Positions 16,029 through 23,534 of a stretch of 64,000 nt of DNA are shown one piece after another. The DNA is from UBA1020 sp964520495 (GTDB lineage: Bacteria > Patescibacteriota > Saccharimonadia > Saccharimonadales > Saccharimonadaceae). The stretch is taken from the NCBI GenBank assembly GCA_964520495.1, contig CAZFMZ010000001.1:248001-312000 (forward strand). The letters are read 5' to 3'. Within the stretch, counting starts at the first letter, position 1. The number at the start of each line of letters is the position of its first letter. The notes beneath the pieces are model-generated. The model was not told the DNA's origin and ran no database searches. It saw nothing but the letters and a program-made list of their open reading frames with translations. The translations under genes were made by a program, and so were the position numbers.

Positions 16029-16610
16029 CTAGCGTCGTCCAGCCACTTTAGCCCGTCTAATCACCTGACCAAGTTTTTCGTGAAGCAATTCGCAATCGGC
16101 CGGCGTCATGTTCTTCTCGTACGCTCGTCGTACGCGATGCAAGGCGCCACTACTCCGCATAAGATCCGTCGTACCAGCATCGACATCTCGAACCGCCTTA
16201 ACCTGCTTTGTTGCAATGATGAGATTACTCGCGACCGCCCCAATAAAATATCGAGTCTGTATCTTTTTTTCACCTTTGTTATGTGGCATGCGGGAGCTGC
16301 GCGTCAGCAATATCTTCATTCGCCAAAGCTCTTCATCCTCATGGTGAAGCATTGCGCCGGCGAATATCATCGTATCGTTTAAGTCATCCGTTGGTCCTTG
16401 GGGTGCAAGGCTTCTGGCTGCAAAGGTCTTGTCTGAGTCAATCGTCAATATGGGTGTCTTCGGGTTCGTTGCATCAAAGAACTCATTTGCTACGACAGCG
16501 CGTAGTTCCGCAGCCTCGTCATAAGTAATCTCTGGTCCGTCGGCACCAAGTGACGGACCAACTTGGGTATAGCCACCAATCTGTCTTTGCTCCCGGGAAC
16601 CGCCAAACAT
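16029..16610 (-). CDS. Hypothetical protein, 193 aa
   Basis: Not recognised. It is soluble by appearance, with an N-terminal Gly-rich stretch, a central segment containing AMLHHEDEELWRMKILL, and a basic helical C terminus (KLGQVIRRAKVAGRR). No signal peptide, membrane segment or known motif. The start ATG is set by a promoter whose -10 box TACAAT ends 6 nt upstream, so a leaderless mRNA is predicted. It uses more Thr and Ala codons ending in A/T than its neighbours, so it may be less adapted or acquired; this is an impression, not a computed value. Confidence 0.75.
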   Translation of the reverse strand: MFGGSREQRQIGGYTQVGPSLGADGPEITYDEAAELRAVVANEFFDATNPKTPILTIDSDKTFAARSLAPQGPTDDLNDTMIFAGAMLHHEDEELWRMKILLTRSSRMPHNKGEKKIQTRYFIGAVASNLIIATKQVKAVRDVDAGTTDLMRSSGALHRVRRAYEKNMTPADCELLHEKLGQVIRRAKVAGRR

Positions 16611-16616
16611 GGCGTC

Positions 16617-16645
16617 ATTGTACTCCGCTCATTAGGTTACGGCAA
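16617..16645 (-). promoter_or_regulatory. Leaderless-type promoter of the 193-aa gene
   Basis: TTGCCG (16640-16645), 17 bp, TACAAT (16617-16622), 6 nt, ATG 16610. Confidence 0.75.
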
Positions 16646-16651
16646 GTGAAA

Positions 16652-16696
16652 GGCTCCATACTGACGCGCGGTGATGAGGCGCGTCAGTATGGAGCC
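16652..16696 (-). terminator. Perfect 18-bp hairpin after the 57-aa gene
   Basis: Arms beginning GGCTCCATACTG are exact reverse complements over 18 nt around a 9-nt loop. It lies 21 nt after the stop of the small gene. Only TTTC follows on the minus strand, so the U-tract is very short. Same build as the hairpin at 7874-7916 but unrelated in sequence. Confidence 0.65.
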
Positions 16697-16717
16697 GGAC
16701 GGGACGGAACTCGCGAC

Positions 16718-16891
16718 CTACTGGTCGGGTCCGCAGTCGTGCGTGAGGGAGTCTCTGAGTGGGACGGTCAGTCCCTCCTGCTGCTCGCCGAAGGCGATGC
16801 CGCTGAGCTCCATCCGCCTGGTGGTGGGGGCCGGCTGTTGAGTGAACGTTGCCGGGTGCCCTTCTCCGTAAGCCATTTCCGAAGCGGCCAT
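16718..16891 (-). CDS. Small orphan protein, 57 aa, under a consensus promoter
   Basis: An ORF of 57 codons starting at ATG 16891 with AAAGGAG 6 nt upstream. It reads MAASEMAYGEGHPATF, then a Pro/Thr-rich stretch, then MELSGIAFGEQQEG and ends LTHDCGPDQ with one Cys near the C terminus. No relative is recognised. It could be a small regulator or a peptide precursor (leader-like acidic N-half, Cys-containing C-end), but no modification enzymes are nearby. A fully consensus promoter, ideal ribosome site and strong 3' hairpin make it a well-built expression unit. The overlapping 88-codon frame starting at GTG 16898 is less likely. Confidence 0.7.
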   Translation of the reverse strand: MAASEMAYGEGHPATFTQQPAPTTRRMELSGIAFGEQQEGLTVPLRDSLTHDCGPDQ

Positions 16892-16947
16892 CAGCCACTC
16901 CTTTCTGCAGAGGAGGATATGGCGACCGGATGAGTCGTCATAATTAT

Positions 16948-16976
16948 ATTATACTGCTTCTACTTAAATTTGTCAA
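16948..16976 (-). promoter_or_regulatory. Fully consensus sigma70-type promoter
   Basis: TTGACA (16971-16976), 17 bp, TATAAT (16948-16953): both hexamers and spacing are perfect. It should be among the strongest promoters in the window and drives only the 57-aa gene. Confidence 0.9.
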
Positions 16977-17002
16977 GCTAAAAGACGCCCTCTCAGGCGT
17001 CT
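16977..17002 (-). terminator. Terminator overlapping the rsmD stop
   Basis: Stem AGACGCC/GGCGTCT with a 6-nt loop, followed by TTTTAG on the minus strand. The rsmD stop codon lies in the loop, and the next promoter's -35 box starts a few nt later. Confidence 0.75.
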
Positions 17003-17535
17003 CGGCGGTAAAAGGTGAGGTAGAGATTTCCATAACTACGATTGTCCACCACAACAACTCCGGTCTTGGAAGGAACCTCACCCTTACCTGGATGAGATAA
17101 TACCATAAGCGCTCCAGGTTTGAGTAGTCCAAAAAGGCGTTCTACTGTGGAAAACTGTGGATCATGATAAGGCGGGTCGGCAAAGATGAGATCGAATGAA
17201 GGTTCGTCGGCGGTCGCGAGCCAGTTACTGACCGATGTAGCGATGACCTTTCCGGCAGTATCAGCAGCGAGCAGCTGCAGGTTATTGCGGATTATCTTGG
17301 CTGCGATGCGGTCTTTCTCGATAAAGACGCAGTCGGTCGCTCCCCGGCTTAACGCTTCGATACCGATGCTGCCCGACCCGGCGAACGCATCAAGGACATG
17401 CGCGTCCTGCACGTTCGCTCCGATGACGTTGAACAGGGCGTTCCGCGCCCGCTCGCTCATGGCATGGGTCGACGTCCGGCCAGGCGCATCAAGCTTCCTT
17501 CCCCCATACTTGCCGGCGATGACACGTACGTTCAC
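16993..17535 (-). CDS. rsmD: 16S rRNA (guanine(966)-N(2))-methyltransferase
   Basis: 180 aa, usual length for RsmD. It methylates G966 of 16S rRNA. The SAM-binding motif reads DAFAGSGSIGIEALSRGA, and the catalytic motif reads FADPPYHD. The start is GTG 17535 (MNVRVIAGKYGG): the GTGA overlaps the stop of the upstream gene and GAGG lies upstream, so translation is coupled. The longer ATG-initiated frame lies inside the neighbour. Last gene of the tyrS-pgm-recG run. Confidence 0.93.
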   Translation of the reverse strand: MNVRVIAGKYGGRKLDAPGRTSTHAMSERARNALFNVIGANVQDAHVLDAFAGSGSIGIEALSRGATDCVFIEKDRIAAKIIRNNLQLLAADTAGKVIATSVSNWLATADEPSFDLIFADPPYHDPQFSTVERLFGLLKPGALMVLSHPGKGEVPSKTGVVVVDNRSYGNLYLTFYRRDA

Positions 17536-18347
17536 GCCTGGTCCTCGAGCTCCAGAATGGCGGTCATCCACCCCAGCATGACCATACGGATAATCTCAGG
17601 CACCAGTACGTTCTTCGTCTCGCCGGCCAGATGCCTGGTCCAGCCTTTGAGGGCGAACTCTTCATACATCTCCATGTCAGCCACCCGTTGAACCGAAGCC
17701 TTGAACATAGCATCGAATCCGTCGCGTTTGAGCTCACTTTGGAGTTCCTGAGTGAAGCTGAGCGTATCGAATTTCATCGTCGAGATTGCCGTCATGATGC
17801 CAAGTTCGAAATGCAGATGCGTTGTCATCACGCCTTTGGCACCCCAAAACTCCCAGTTGTTCTTCAGCATCTGGCGCTTCGTCTCACCAGGTATGATAAT
17901 CTTTTTACGCTTGGTATTGCGGGTTTCCAGTCCTTCGCCGCCTCTGAGTTCAGCCAATTTCTCCTCAAGCGGATAGTGGTGGGCCGGCGTCAGACCGTCC
18001 GTGATGGCATGGGCCAGCCAGGCGGCTTCGAAGGCGGCTCGCTGACGGTTCCCGTCCTTCACTGCCTGAGCCAGGTTATGGATATGATCATGGATGATGG
18101 CGAGGAGCGGCGCACCATGCAACTCGTCGACATCGAGGTAGTGCCATGGTTCGTCCTTGCCCGGGCTTTTACGCTTGATGCCGTCAGGTCCGTTCAGGCC
18201 TTCGAAATGCAGGATCTCACGGATGGTAGGAAACTGCTTTGGCAGCGTGACATGCCGGGCCAGGTGCCGTCGGGCGACACGGTCGATTTTCTGATGCACG
18301 CCCATGACACGGCCGGATTTGGTATTGAAGGTTGTTCCAGAGTACAT
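17532..18347 (-). CDS. Putative metal-dependent protein, phospholipase C/S1-P1-like His-Asp pattern
   Basis: 271 aa, function not established. Conserved-looking His/Asp clusters (PWHYLDVDELHG near residue 68, IIHDHIHNLAQ near 83, AWLAHAITDGLTPAHHYP near 110) resemble the tri-metal site layout of zinc-dependent phospholipase C and S1/P1 nucleases, which is the basis of the suggestion. No signal peptide is visible, unlike those secreted enzymes, so the reaction is open. It starts 1 nt after the recG stop and ends in a GTGA overlap with rsmD, so it is firmly in the operon. No Shine-Dalgarno site, consistent with coupling to recG. Confidence 0.75.
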   Translation of the reverse strand: MYSGTTFNTKSGRVMGVHQKIDRVARRHLARHVTLPKQFPTIREILHFEGLNGPDGIKRKSPGKDEPWHYLDVDELHGAPLLAIIHDHIHNLAQAVKDGNRQRAAFEAAWLAHAITDGLTPAHHYPLEEKLAELRGGEGLETRNTKRKKIIIPGETKRQMLKNNWEFWGAKGVMTTHLHFELGIMTAISTMKFDTLSFTQELQSELKRDGFDAMFKASVQRVADMEMYEEFALKGWTRHLAGETKNVLVPEIIRMVMLGWMTAILELEDQA

Positions 18348-18348
18348 A

Positions 18349-20382
18349 TCAGTTCAACGTCGTCAGGCGCTGGTAGTGTTCCACCCGGGCCGATAACTGT
18401 TTGTATTGTAGCAAATCGGCGCCGGAATCGACGAAGGCTTCGGCCGCTTGCTGCACCCGTTGTATGAGCTTCGTATCGCCAAGATTGGCAATCTGCAGGT
18501 TGAGCGCGCCGTGCTGGGCTCGTCCATAAATCTCACCCGGACCGCGTAGACGAAGATCGACTTCCGCCAAATAGAATCCGTCGTTGGATTTTTCAATCTC
18601 TCGTAAGCGTTGTGACGGTTGCTTGGTGTCGCTCGTTAGCAGGTAGCAGAAGCTTTGATGTTCGGCCCGACCGACCCGCCCCCGTAACTGATGGAGCTGG
18701 CTGAGACCGTACTGATCGGCATCTTCGATCATCATGACGGTGGCGTTTGGCACGTCGACACCGACTTCGACCACGGTGGTCGCAACGAGGATATCGAGCT
18801 CTCCGGCCGCGAAGCGACGCATGATGGCCTCTTTCTCCTCAGGTTTCATACGACCATGGAGTAGACCGATGCGGCGATGCCCAAAGACGGAATTCTGCAG
18901 TTTTCTATATTCGGTCTCGACACTCTTGGCTTCGTTCGCCGGGTTGTCATCGATGACGCGGCAAATGACATACGCCTGCCGGCCCGCAGCCAGTTGTTCG
19001 TCTATTGCGCGGTAGACCGTCTTACGGCTCACGGGAGAGACGATCTTAGTGATAATCGGCTTACGGTCCTTCGGTTTCTGGTTAATAATTGACACACTCA
19101 GCTCCCCGTACACCGTCAAGGCCAGGCTGCGTGGAATCGGGGTCGCCGTCATGGCCAGCAAGTGCGGCATATGTGCCGACTTTTTCAGCAGCTCCTGACG
19201 CTGATTGACCCCGAACCGATGCTGTTCATCGATGACGACCAGGCCGAGCCGGCGAAACTGGACGGCCGGCTCTAGCAAGGCGTGCGTGCCGACCAACACG
19301 TCGACCTCGCCTGCTTTAAGCTTGGCGAGGAGCGGCTGCCGGGCTTTCGCCGTCACGCTGCCGGTCAGCACGGCGACGGTCACGCCAAACGGTTCCAGTA
19401 GGCGAGCCACGCTCTCAGCGTGTTGCATCGCCAGGATCTCGGTCGGCGCGAGGAGCGCGGTCTGAAATCCGTGTGAGGCCGCTTGTCGGGCGGCAATGCC
19501 AGCCACGACCGTCTTACCTGCCCCGACATCCCCTTGCAGCAAACGGTTCATTGGCACCGGCTGTTGCAGATCCTGCAGTATCTCCCAGGCAGCCTGTCGC
19601 TGGGCCGGCGTCAGGTCGAACGGCAACTGCGTCACGAAGTCTTTGACGACTAGCTGCTCAAATGGAATCGCCCAGCCTTCGAGTTTGGCATTCTCACGCT
19701 TATTCAGGGCGGCGGCGAGCAGAAGTTCGAACAACTCTTCGAATGCCAGCCGTTCCTTTGCCCGACGTACGTCTTCAACCCGTTCAGGAAAATGCATTGA
19801 AAGCAGGGCCTCGGACAATGACAACAGATTGTGAGTACGGATGATGCCAGACGGAAGCGTATCGGGCAGCATCGTGATGAACGGTCGTAGCTCCATCAGT
19901 ATCTTACGGACCAACTGACTTTTTAAGCCCTTAATCGCAGGGTAGACGGGCAGTAGCCGGTCGGTCTGCACCGGCATATCGCTTACCTTCTCAGCGCTTG
20001 GGTTGGTCAGTTGGTATTTGTTATAGGAAAACTCGAACTCACCGGAAAAGAAAAATTCCTGGCTGGAATCTTTCAACTGCGTAGCTCGGTAGGCCTGATT
20101 GAACCAGACGGCCTGCAACTTACCCGAATCGTCAGTGAGCGTGGCGGTCGTCACCTTCATGCCACGACGTACCATACGGGTCGATACGCGCTCGCAACGG
20201 GCCTTGATCGTCCGCTTACCCGGGGTAATGTCGGCGATAGTCGTGACCTCGGAATAGTCTTCGTGCCGCTTCGGCAAGAAGCGCACCAGATCCCCCACTG
20301 ACACCAGCCCACTCAAACGGAATTGTTCGGCCGTCTTATCGCCCACACCTTTGAGCGCGCTAAGGGGTGTAGTCAGGTTCAT
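18349..20382 (-). CDS. recG: ATP-dependent DNA helicase RecG
   Basis: 677 aa. It remodels stalled replication forks and Holliday junctions. It has an N-terminal wedge/OB domain (MNLTTPLSALKGVGDKTAEQ at the start), Walker A GDVGAGKTVV, motif II DEQH in VVIDEQHRFG, motif III MTATPIPRSLALT, and motif VI QLRGRVGRAEHQSF. The ATG overlaps the pgm stop (ATGA). Confidence 0.97.
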   Translation of the reverse strand: MNLTTPLSALKGVGDKTAEQFRLSGLVSVGDLVRFLPKRHEDYSEVTTIADITPGKRTIKARCERVSTRMVRRGMKVTTATLTDDSGKLQAVWFNQAYRATQLKDSSQEFFFSGEFEFSYNKYQLTNPSAEKVSDMPVQTDRLLPVYPAIKGLKSQLVRKILMELRPFITMLPDTLPSGIIRTHNLLSLSEALLSMHFPERVEDVRRAKERLAFEELFELLLAAALNKRENAKLEGWAIPFEQLVVKDFVTQLPFDLTPAQRQAAWEILQDLQQPVPMNRLLQGDVGAGKTVVAGIAARQAASHGFQTALLAPTEILAMQHAESVARLLEPFGVTVAVLTGSVTAKARQPLLAKLKAGEVDVLVGTHALLEPAVQFRRLGLVVIDEQHRFGVNQRQELLKKSAHMPHLLAMTATPIPRSLALTVYGELSVSIINQKPKDRKPIITKIVSPVSRKTVYRAIDEQLAAGRQAYVICRVIDDNPANEAKSVETEYRKLQNSVFGHRRIGLLHGRMKPEEKEAIMRRFAAGELDILVATTVVEVGVDVPNATVMMIEDADQYGLSQLHQLRGRVGRAEHQSFCYLLTSDTKQPSQRLREIEKSNDGFYLAEVDLRLRGPGEIYGRAQHGALNLQIANLGDTKLIQRVQQAAEAFVDSGADLLQYKQLSARVEHYQRLTTLN

Positions 20383-22154
20383 CCCTCGAGCAAAATACCT
20401 TCCAATTCGCGTGAAAGAGATTCAAGCATATCATTGACCGCCCCTAGTTGCTGGCGGATGCCAGACGGATCGGCGTCGGCTGTTTGATGCCACTGCACAT
20501 AGAGCTTCAGTTTCGGTTCGGTGCCGCTTGGTCGGATAGTAATACGACGCCGTTCATCACCGAACTCAAGGACTACCACGTTGCCCTTCACTTTGCAGGC
20601 GAGGTCAGATTGCTCACCGGTAGCCAGGTCGGTTTTCTTGCCCGACTGGTAATCCGCCACCGCGGTCACCTGGTGATGTGCGACTGTCTGCGGCGTTGTA
20701 GACCGCAGCTTCGCCATAATGGCCTGCATCTGCTCGAAACCTTTCGCACCCGGACAGACAATCGTATCAAGCCGTTCAGTATACAAGCCGTGCTCTGCGT
20801 AGAGCTCGAGCAGGCGGTCGAACAGCGTCTTGCCGTCCCGCTTCAGTTCGGCGGCATATTCGGCTAGGACCAAGGCACCGACGGCACCGTCTTTATCACG
20901 GGCATAGTCACCCTTAAGCAACCCATAGCTCTCTTCGCCGCCGATGACGAAAATCTCGTCGGTCGCTTCTTTCTGCAGTAAAAGCTCGCCTATATATTTG
21001 AACCCGATCAGCATATCGCCATACAACGTCACGCCATAATGATCGGCCAGAGCGGTCATCATATCAGTGGTGACGATAGTCTTGGCGATATAATGCTTCG
21101 GCGTCAGCGTACCAGCTTCCTGCAGCTTGCGAAGTGCGAACTCGGTCGCCAGAACGGCCGTCTGGTTACCCGATAGGTAGATCGGCTGATCGCCTTCGCG
21201 CACCGTGACGCCGATGCGGTCGGCGTCAGGGTCGTTGGTGATGGCGATGTCGGCATCTTCGGCCAGCATCTGTGCCACGGCCCGGTCGTTGGCCGCCTTC
21301 TCCTCTGGGTTAGGCTTGCCATTCTCGACGGTAGGGAAATTGCCATCCGGCACCATTTGATCCTTCACTGTGCTGATGGAAAAACCGGCGGTTTCAAGCG
21401 CCTTCAGGGTATTGGTCTGACCGGCACCATGTAGCGGTGAATAGACGATCGCCAGCTCACGCGCGTCACTTACGGCCTGCCCGACGACGGCAGCGATATA
21501 CGCCTCGTCGACCTCCTGTCCGATCATCACAATATGTCCGTCGCGCTGGGCGGCAGCGAATTCACGTGTCTTGATCATCTCGACCTGCGTGGTCAAGTTG
21601 ATGATTCCCTTGTCGTGCGGAGGTACCAGCTGACCTCCGTCGGCAAGATAGGCCTTGAAGCCGTTGTCGGCCGGTGGGTTATGGCTAGCGCTTATGACAA
21701 TGCCCGCCGCGGCCTGGAGGTGGCGCACGGCGAAACTAAGCTCTGGCGTAGCGCGGAAGCCATCGAAAAGATAGGCCTTTACCCCGTTACCGGCGCAGAC
21801 CTCGGCGGCGTACCGACTGAACTCGTCTGACGATAGGCGCGTATCACAGGCGATGACGATACCCTTGGTGGTGGCAGCAGGATCAAGACCGACGACATAC
21901 TCACACAATGCCTGGGTTGCCTCGCCGATAGTAACTTTCGAGATCCGGTTCGTACCGATGCCGGTGGTACCGCGGATACCACCCGTACCGAACTCGATCA
22001 CCTTGAAGAACGCGTCTTCAAGCTCCGTCCAGCGACCAGCGGTAATCATCGCCTCTAACTCAGCTCGGTAGGCGGCATACTTATCGTGCGTCAGCCACCG
22101 TTCGATGTTCTCATATGCTTCATTGGAAACGTTCGCGCGTAACTCCTCGGTCAT
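20379..22154 (-). CDS. Phosphoglucomutase/phosphomannomutase
   Basis: 591 aa, alpha-D-phosphohexomutase family (long PgcA/PGM2-like branch). The catalytic phosphoserine loop reads VISASHNPPADNGFK, the metal-binding loop NDPDADRIG, the sugar loop GGEESYG, and the phosphate-binding loop RPSGTEPKLKLY. It interconverts hexose 1- and 6-phosphates and so feeds GalU (also in this window) for UDP-glucose. GGAGG lies just before the ATG. It lies 49 nt downstream of tyrS and overlaps recG by 4 nt. Confidence 0.94.
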   Translation of the reverse strand: MTEELRANVSNEAYENIERWLTHDKYAAYRAELEAMITAGRWTELEDAFFKVIEFGTGGIRGTTGIGTNRISKVTIGEATQALCEYVVGLDPAATTKGIVIACDTRLSSDEFSRYAAEVCAGNGVKAYLFDGFRATPELSFAVRHLQAAAGIVISASHNPPADNGFKAYLADGGQLVPPHDKGIINLTTQVEMIKTREFAAAQRDGHIVMIGQEVDEAYIAAVVGQAVSDARELAIVYSPLHGAGQTNTLKALETAGFSISTVKDQMVPDGNFPTVENGKPNPEEKAANDRAVAQMLAEDADIAITNDPDADRIGVTVREGDQPIYLSGNQTAVLATEFALRKLQEAGTLTPKHYIAKTIVTTDMMTALADHYGVTLYGDMLIGFKYIGELLLQKEATDEIFVIGGEESYGLLKGDYARDKDGAVGALVLAEYAAELKRDGKTLFDRLLELYAEHGLYTERLDTIVCPGAKGFEQMQAIMAKLRSTTPQTVAHHQVTAVADYQSGKKTDLATGEQSDLACKVKGNVVVLEFGDERRRITIRPSGTEPKLKLYVQWHQTADADPSGIRQQLGAVNDMLESLSRELEGILLEG

Positions 22155-22203
22155 CTTTCCTCCGTTCTACTCATCACATGAGTTCTCATTATAGCAAGCG
22201 TCG

Positions 22204-23412
22204 TTAGCGGACCAGGAGAAAGGCGTTCTTGCCTTTCTTAATAAGCGCCGGGGGGACGAGTTCCTGGTCTTGCGTGACTTTCTCGCCGTTGACGCTGATA
22301 GCGCCGCTGACGATAAGCCGACGAGCCTCGCCGTTGCTTGCCGCGACGCCGGATGCAGCCAAGGCTTCGACGAGTTGTGTCAGCCCGCTAGTGGGAATCT
22401 CACTTGCCAGCATGGCCAGTTCGTCATCGGTCAGCTCATGGACACCTCGGTTTCCGAACAACGTCGCCGTGATGTTACGCGCCGCGTCGGCACGGGCTTT
22501 ACCGTGCACCAACTTGGTTACTTCATATGCCAGCGTTTTTTGTGCCGTCCGTTCCTGCGGCTGAGTGCGGGTAGCCTCTTCCAGAGCGTTAATCTCGGCG
22601 CGGTCGAGGAGGGTGTAGATCTTCAGATAGTCCGTGACGCCTTCATCATCCAGGTTCAGCCAGAACTGGTAAAACTGGTAGACACTGGTCTTGGCTTCGT
22701 CCAGCCAGACCGCACCACCCTCAGATTTTCCAAATTTGACACCCGTCGCCTTGTTGACGATAAGCGGCGTACTATAGACATGCGCCTGGCCGCCCTCGAG
22801 TTTCCTGATCAGCTGGGCACCGGTAATGCTGTTACCCCACTGGTCGGCACCACACAGTTGTAAGGTAGCCTGCTTTTCGCGGTAGAGGTGCAGGAAATCA
22901 TAGCCCTGGATGAGCGAGTAGCTGAACTCGGCATAACTTATGCCGGCTCCGCCGTCGCCGATGCGGCTCTGAACGAACTCTCGATCGAGCATCTGCGTCA
23001 TCGACATATGCTTACCAATGTCACGCAGGAAATCTAGGTAGTTGATGTCCTTGAACCATTGGTAGTTATCAACCACCTCGAACTCCTGACCTGCAAAGAC
23101 GGTCTGGTATTGCCTAGCGATGGCTGCGGTATTCCTTTGCAACTCATCGAATGTCTTGAGTTCACGTTCCTGCTTCTTGCCGTCAGGGTCACCGATCATG
23201 CCGGTCGCACCCCCGACCAACAGGATAGCCTTATGACCGTGGTCGATGAAGTGTCGGACCATCATGGCCGCCGCCAGATTGCCGATCGTCATACTGTCGG
23301 CCGAAGGATCAACACCGAAATAGAACGTCCGTGCCTCATTGATTTCTTCGAGGTTGTCGAACGTCATCTGGTTCACGAACCCGCGCCATTGCAGTTCATC
23401 GGCAAGCGCCAT
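22204..23412 (-). CDS. tyrS: Tyrosine--tRNA ligase
   Basis: 402 aa, bacterial TyrRS. A class I Rossmann domain is followed by a helical domain and a C-terminal S4 RNA-binding domain (about 335-402). The KMSKS equivalent is KFGKS (226-230), as usual for this enzyme. The HIGH signature is TIGN (42-45), losing both histidines. The start is ATG 23412 (MALADELQWRGF) with AAGGAG 9 nt upstream. Divergent from the PBP gene. First gene of a long minus-strand run. Confidence 0.95.
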   Translation of the reverse strand: MALADELQWRGFVNQMTFDNLEEINEARTFYFGVDPSADSMTIGNLAAAMMVRHFIDHGHKAILLVGGATGMIGDPDGKKQERELKTFDELQRNTAAIARQYQTVFAGQEFEVVDNYQWFKDINYLDFLRDIGKHMSMTQMLDREFVQSRIGDGGAGISYAEFSYSLIQGYDFLHLYREKQATLQLCGADQWGNSITGAQLIRKLEGGQAHVYSTPLIVNKATGVKFGKSEGGAVWLDEAKTSVYQFYQFWLNLDDEGVTDYLKIYTLLDRAEINALEEATRTQPQERTAQKTLAYEVTKLVHGKARADAARNITATLFGNRGVHELTDDELAMLASEIPTSGLTQLVEALAASGVAASNGEARRLIVSGAISVNGEKVTQDQELVPPALIKKGKNAFLLVR

Positions 23413-23491
23413 GCTGGATACTCCTTGTCTACTATCGGTTACTTGTGTATAAGTATACCGAAAATTCAAAGGTGCGGCCAAACATTAGTGG

Positions 23492-23497
23492 TATAAT
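23492..23497 (+). promoter_or_regulatory. -10 box upstream of the PBP gene
   Basis: TATAAT on plus, about 38 nt before the chosen GTG. A TATACT box for tyrS lies on the minus strand at 23452-23457. The -35 boxes of both are poor. Confidence 0.5.
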
Positions 23498-23534
23498 GGA
23501 GCTAATCATTAACGTGAAGTGGAATATTTGATAA

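Noticed and set aside
16632..16898. 88-codon frame starting at GTG 16898
   Set aside because: Its start is only 1 nt from the AAAGGAG site and it runs through the 3' hairpin; the 57-codon ATG frame has ideal spacing and stops before the hairpin.
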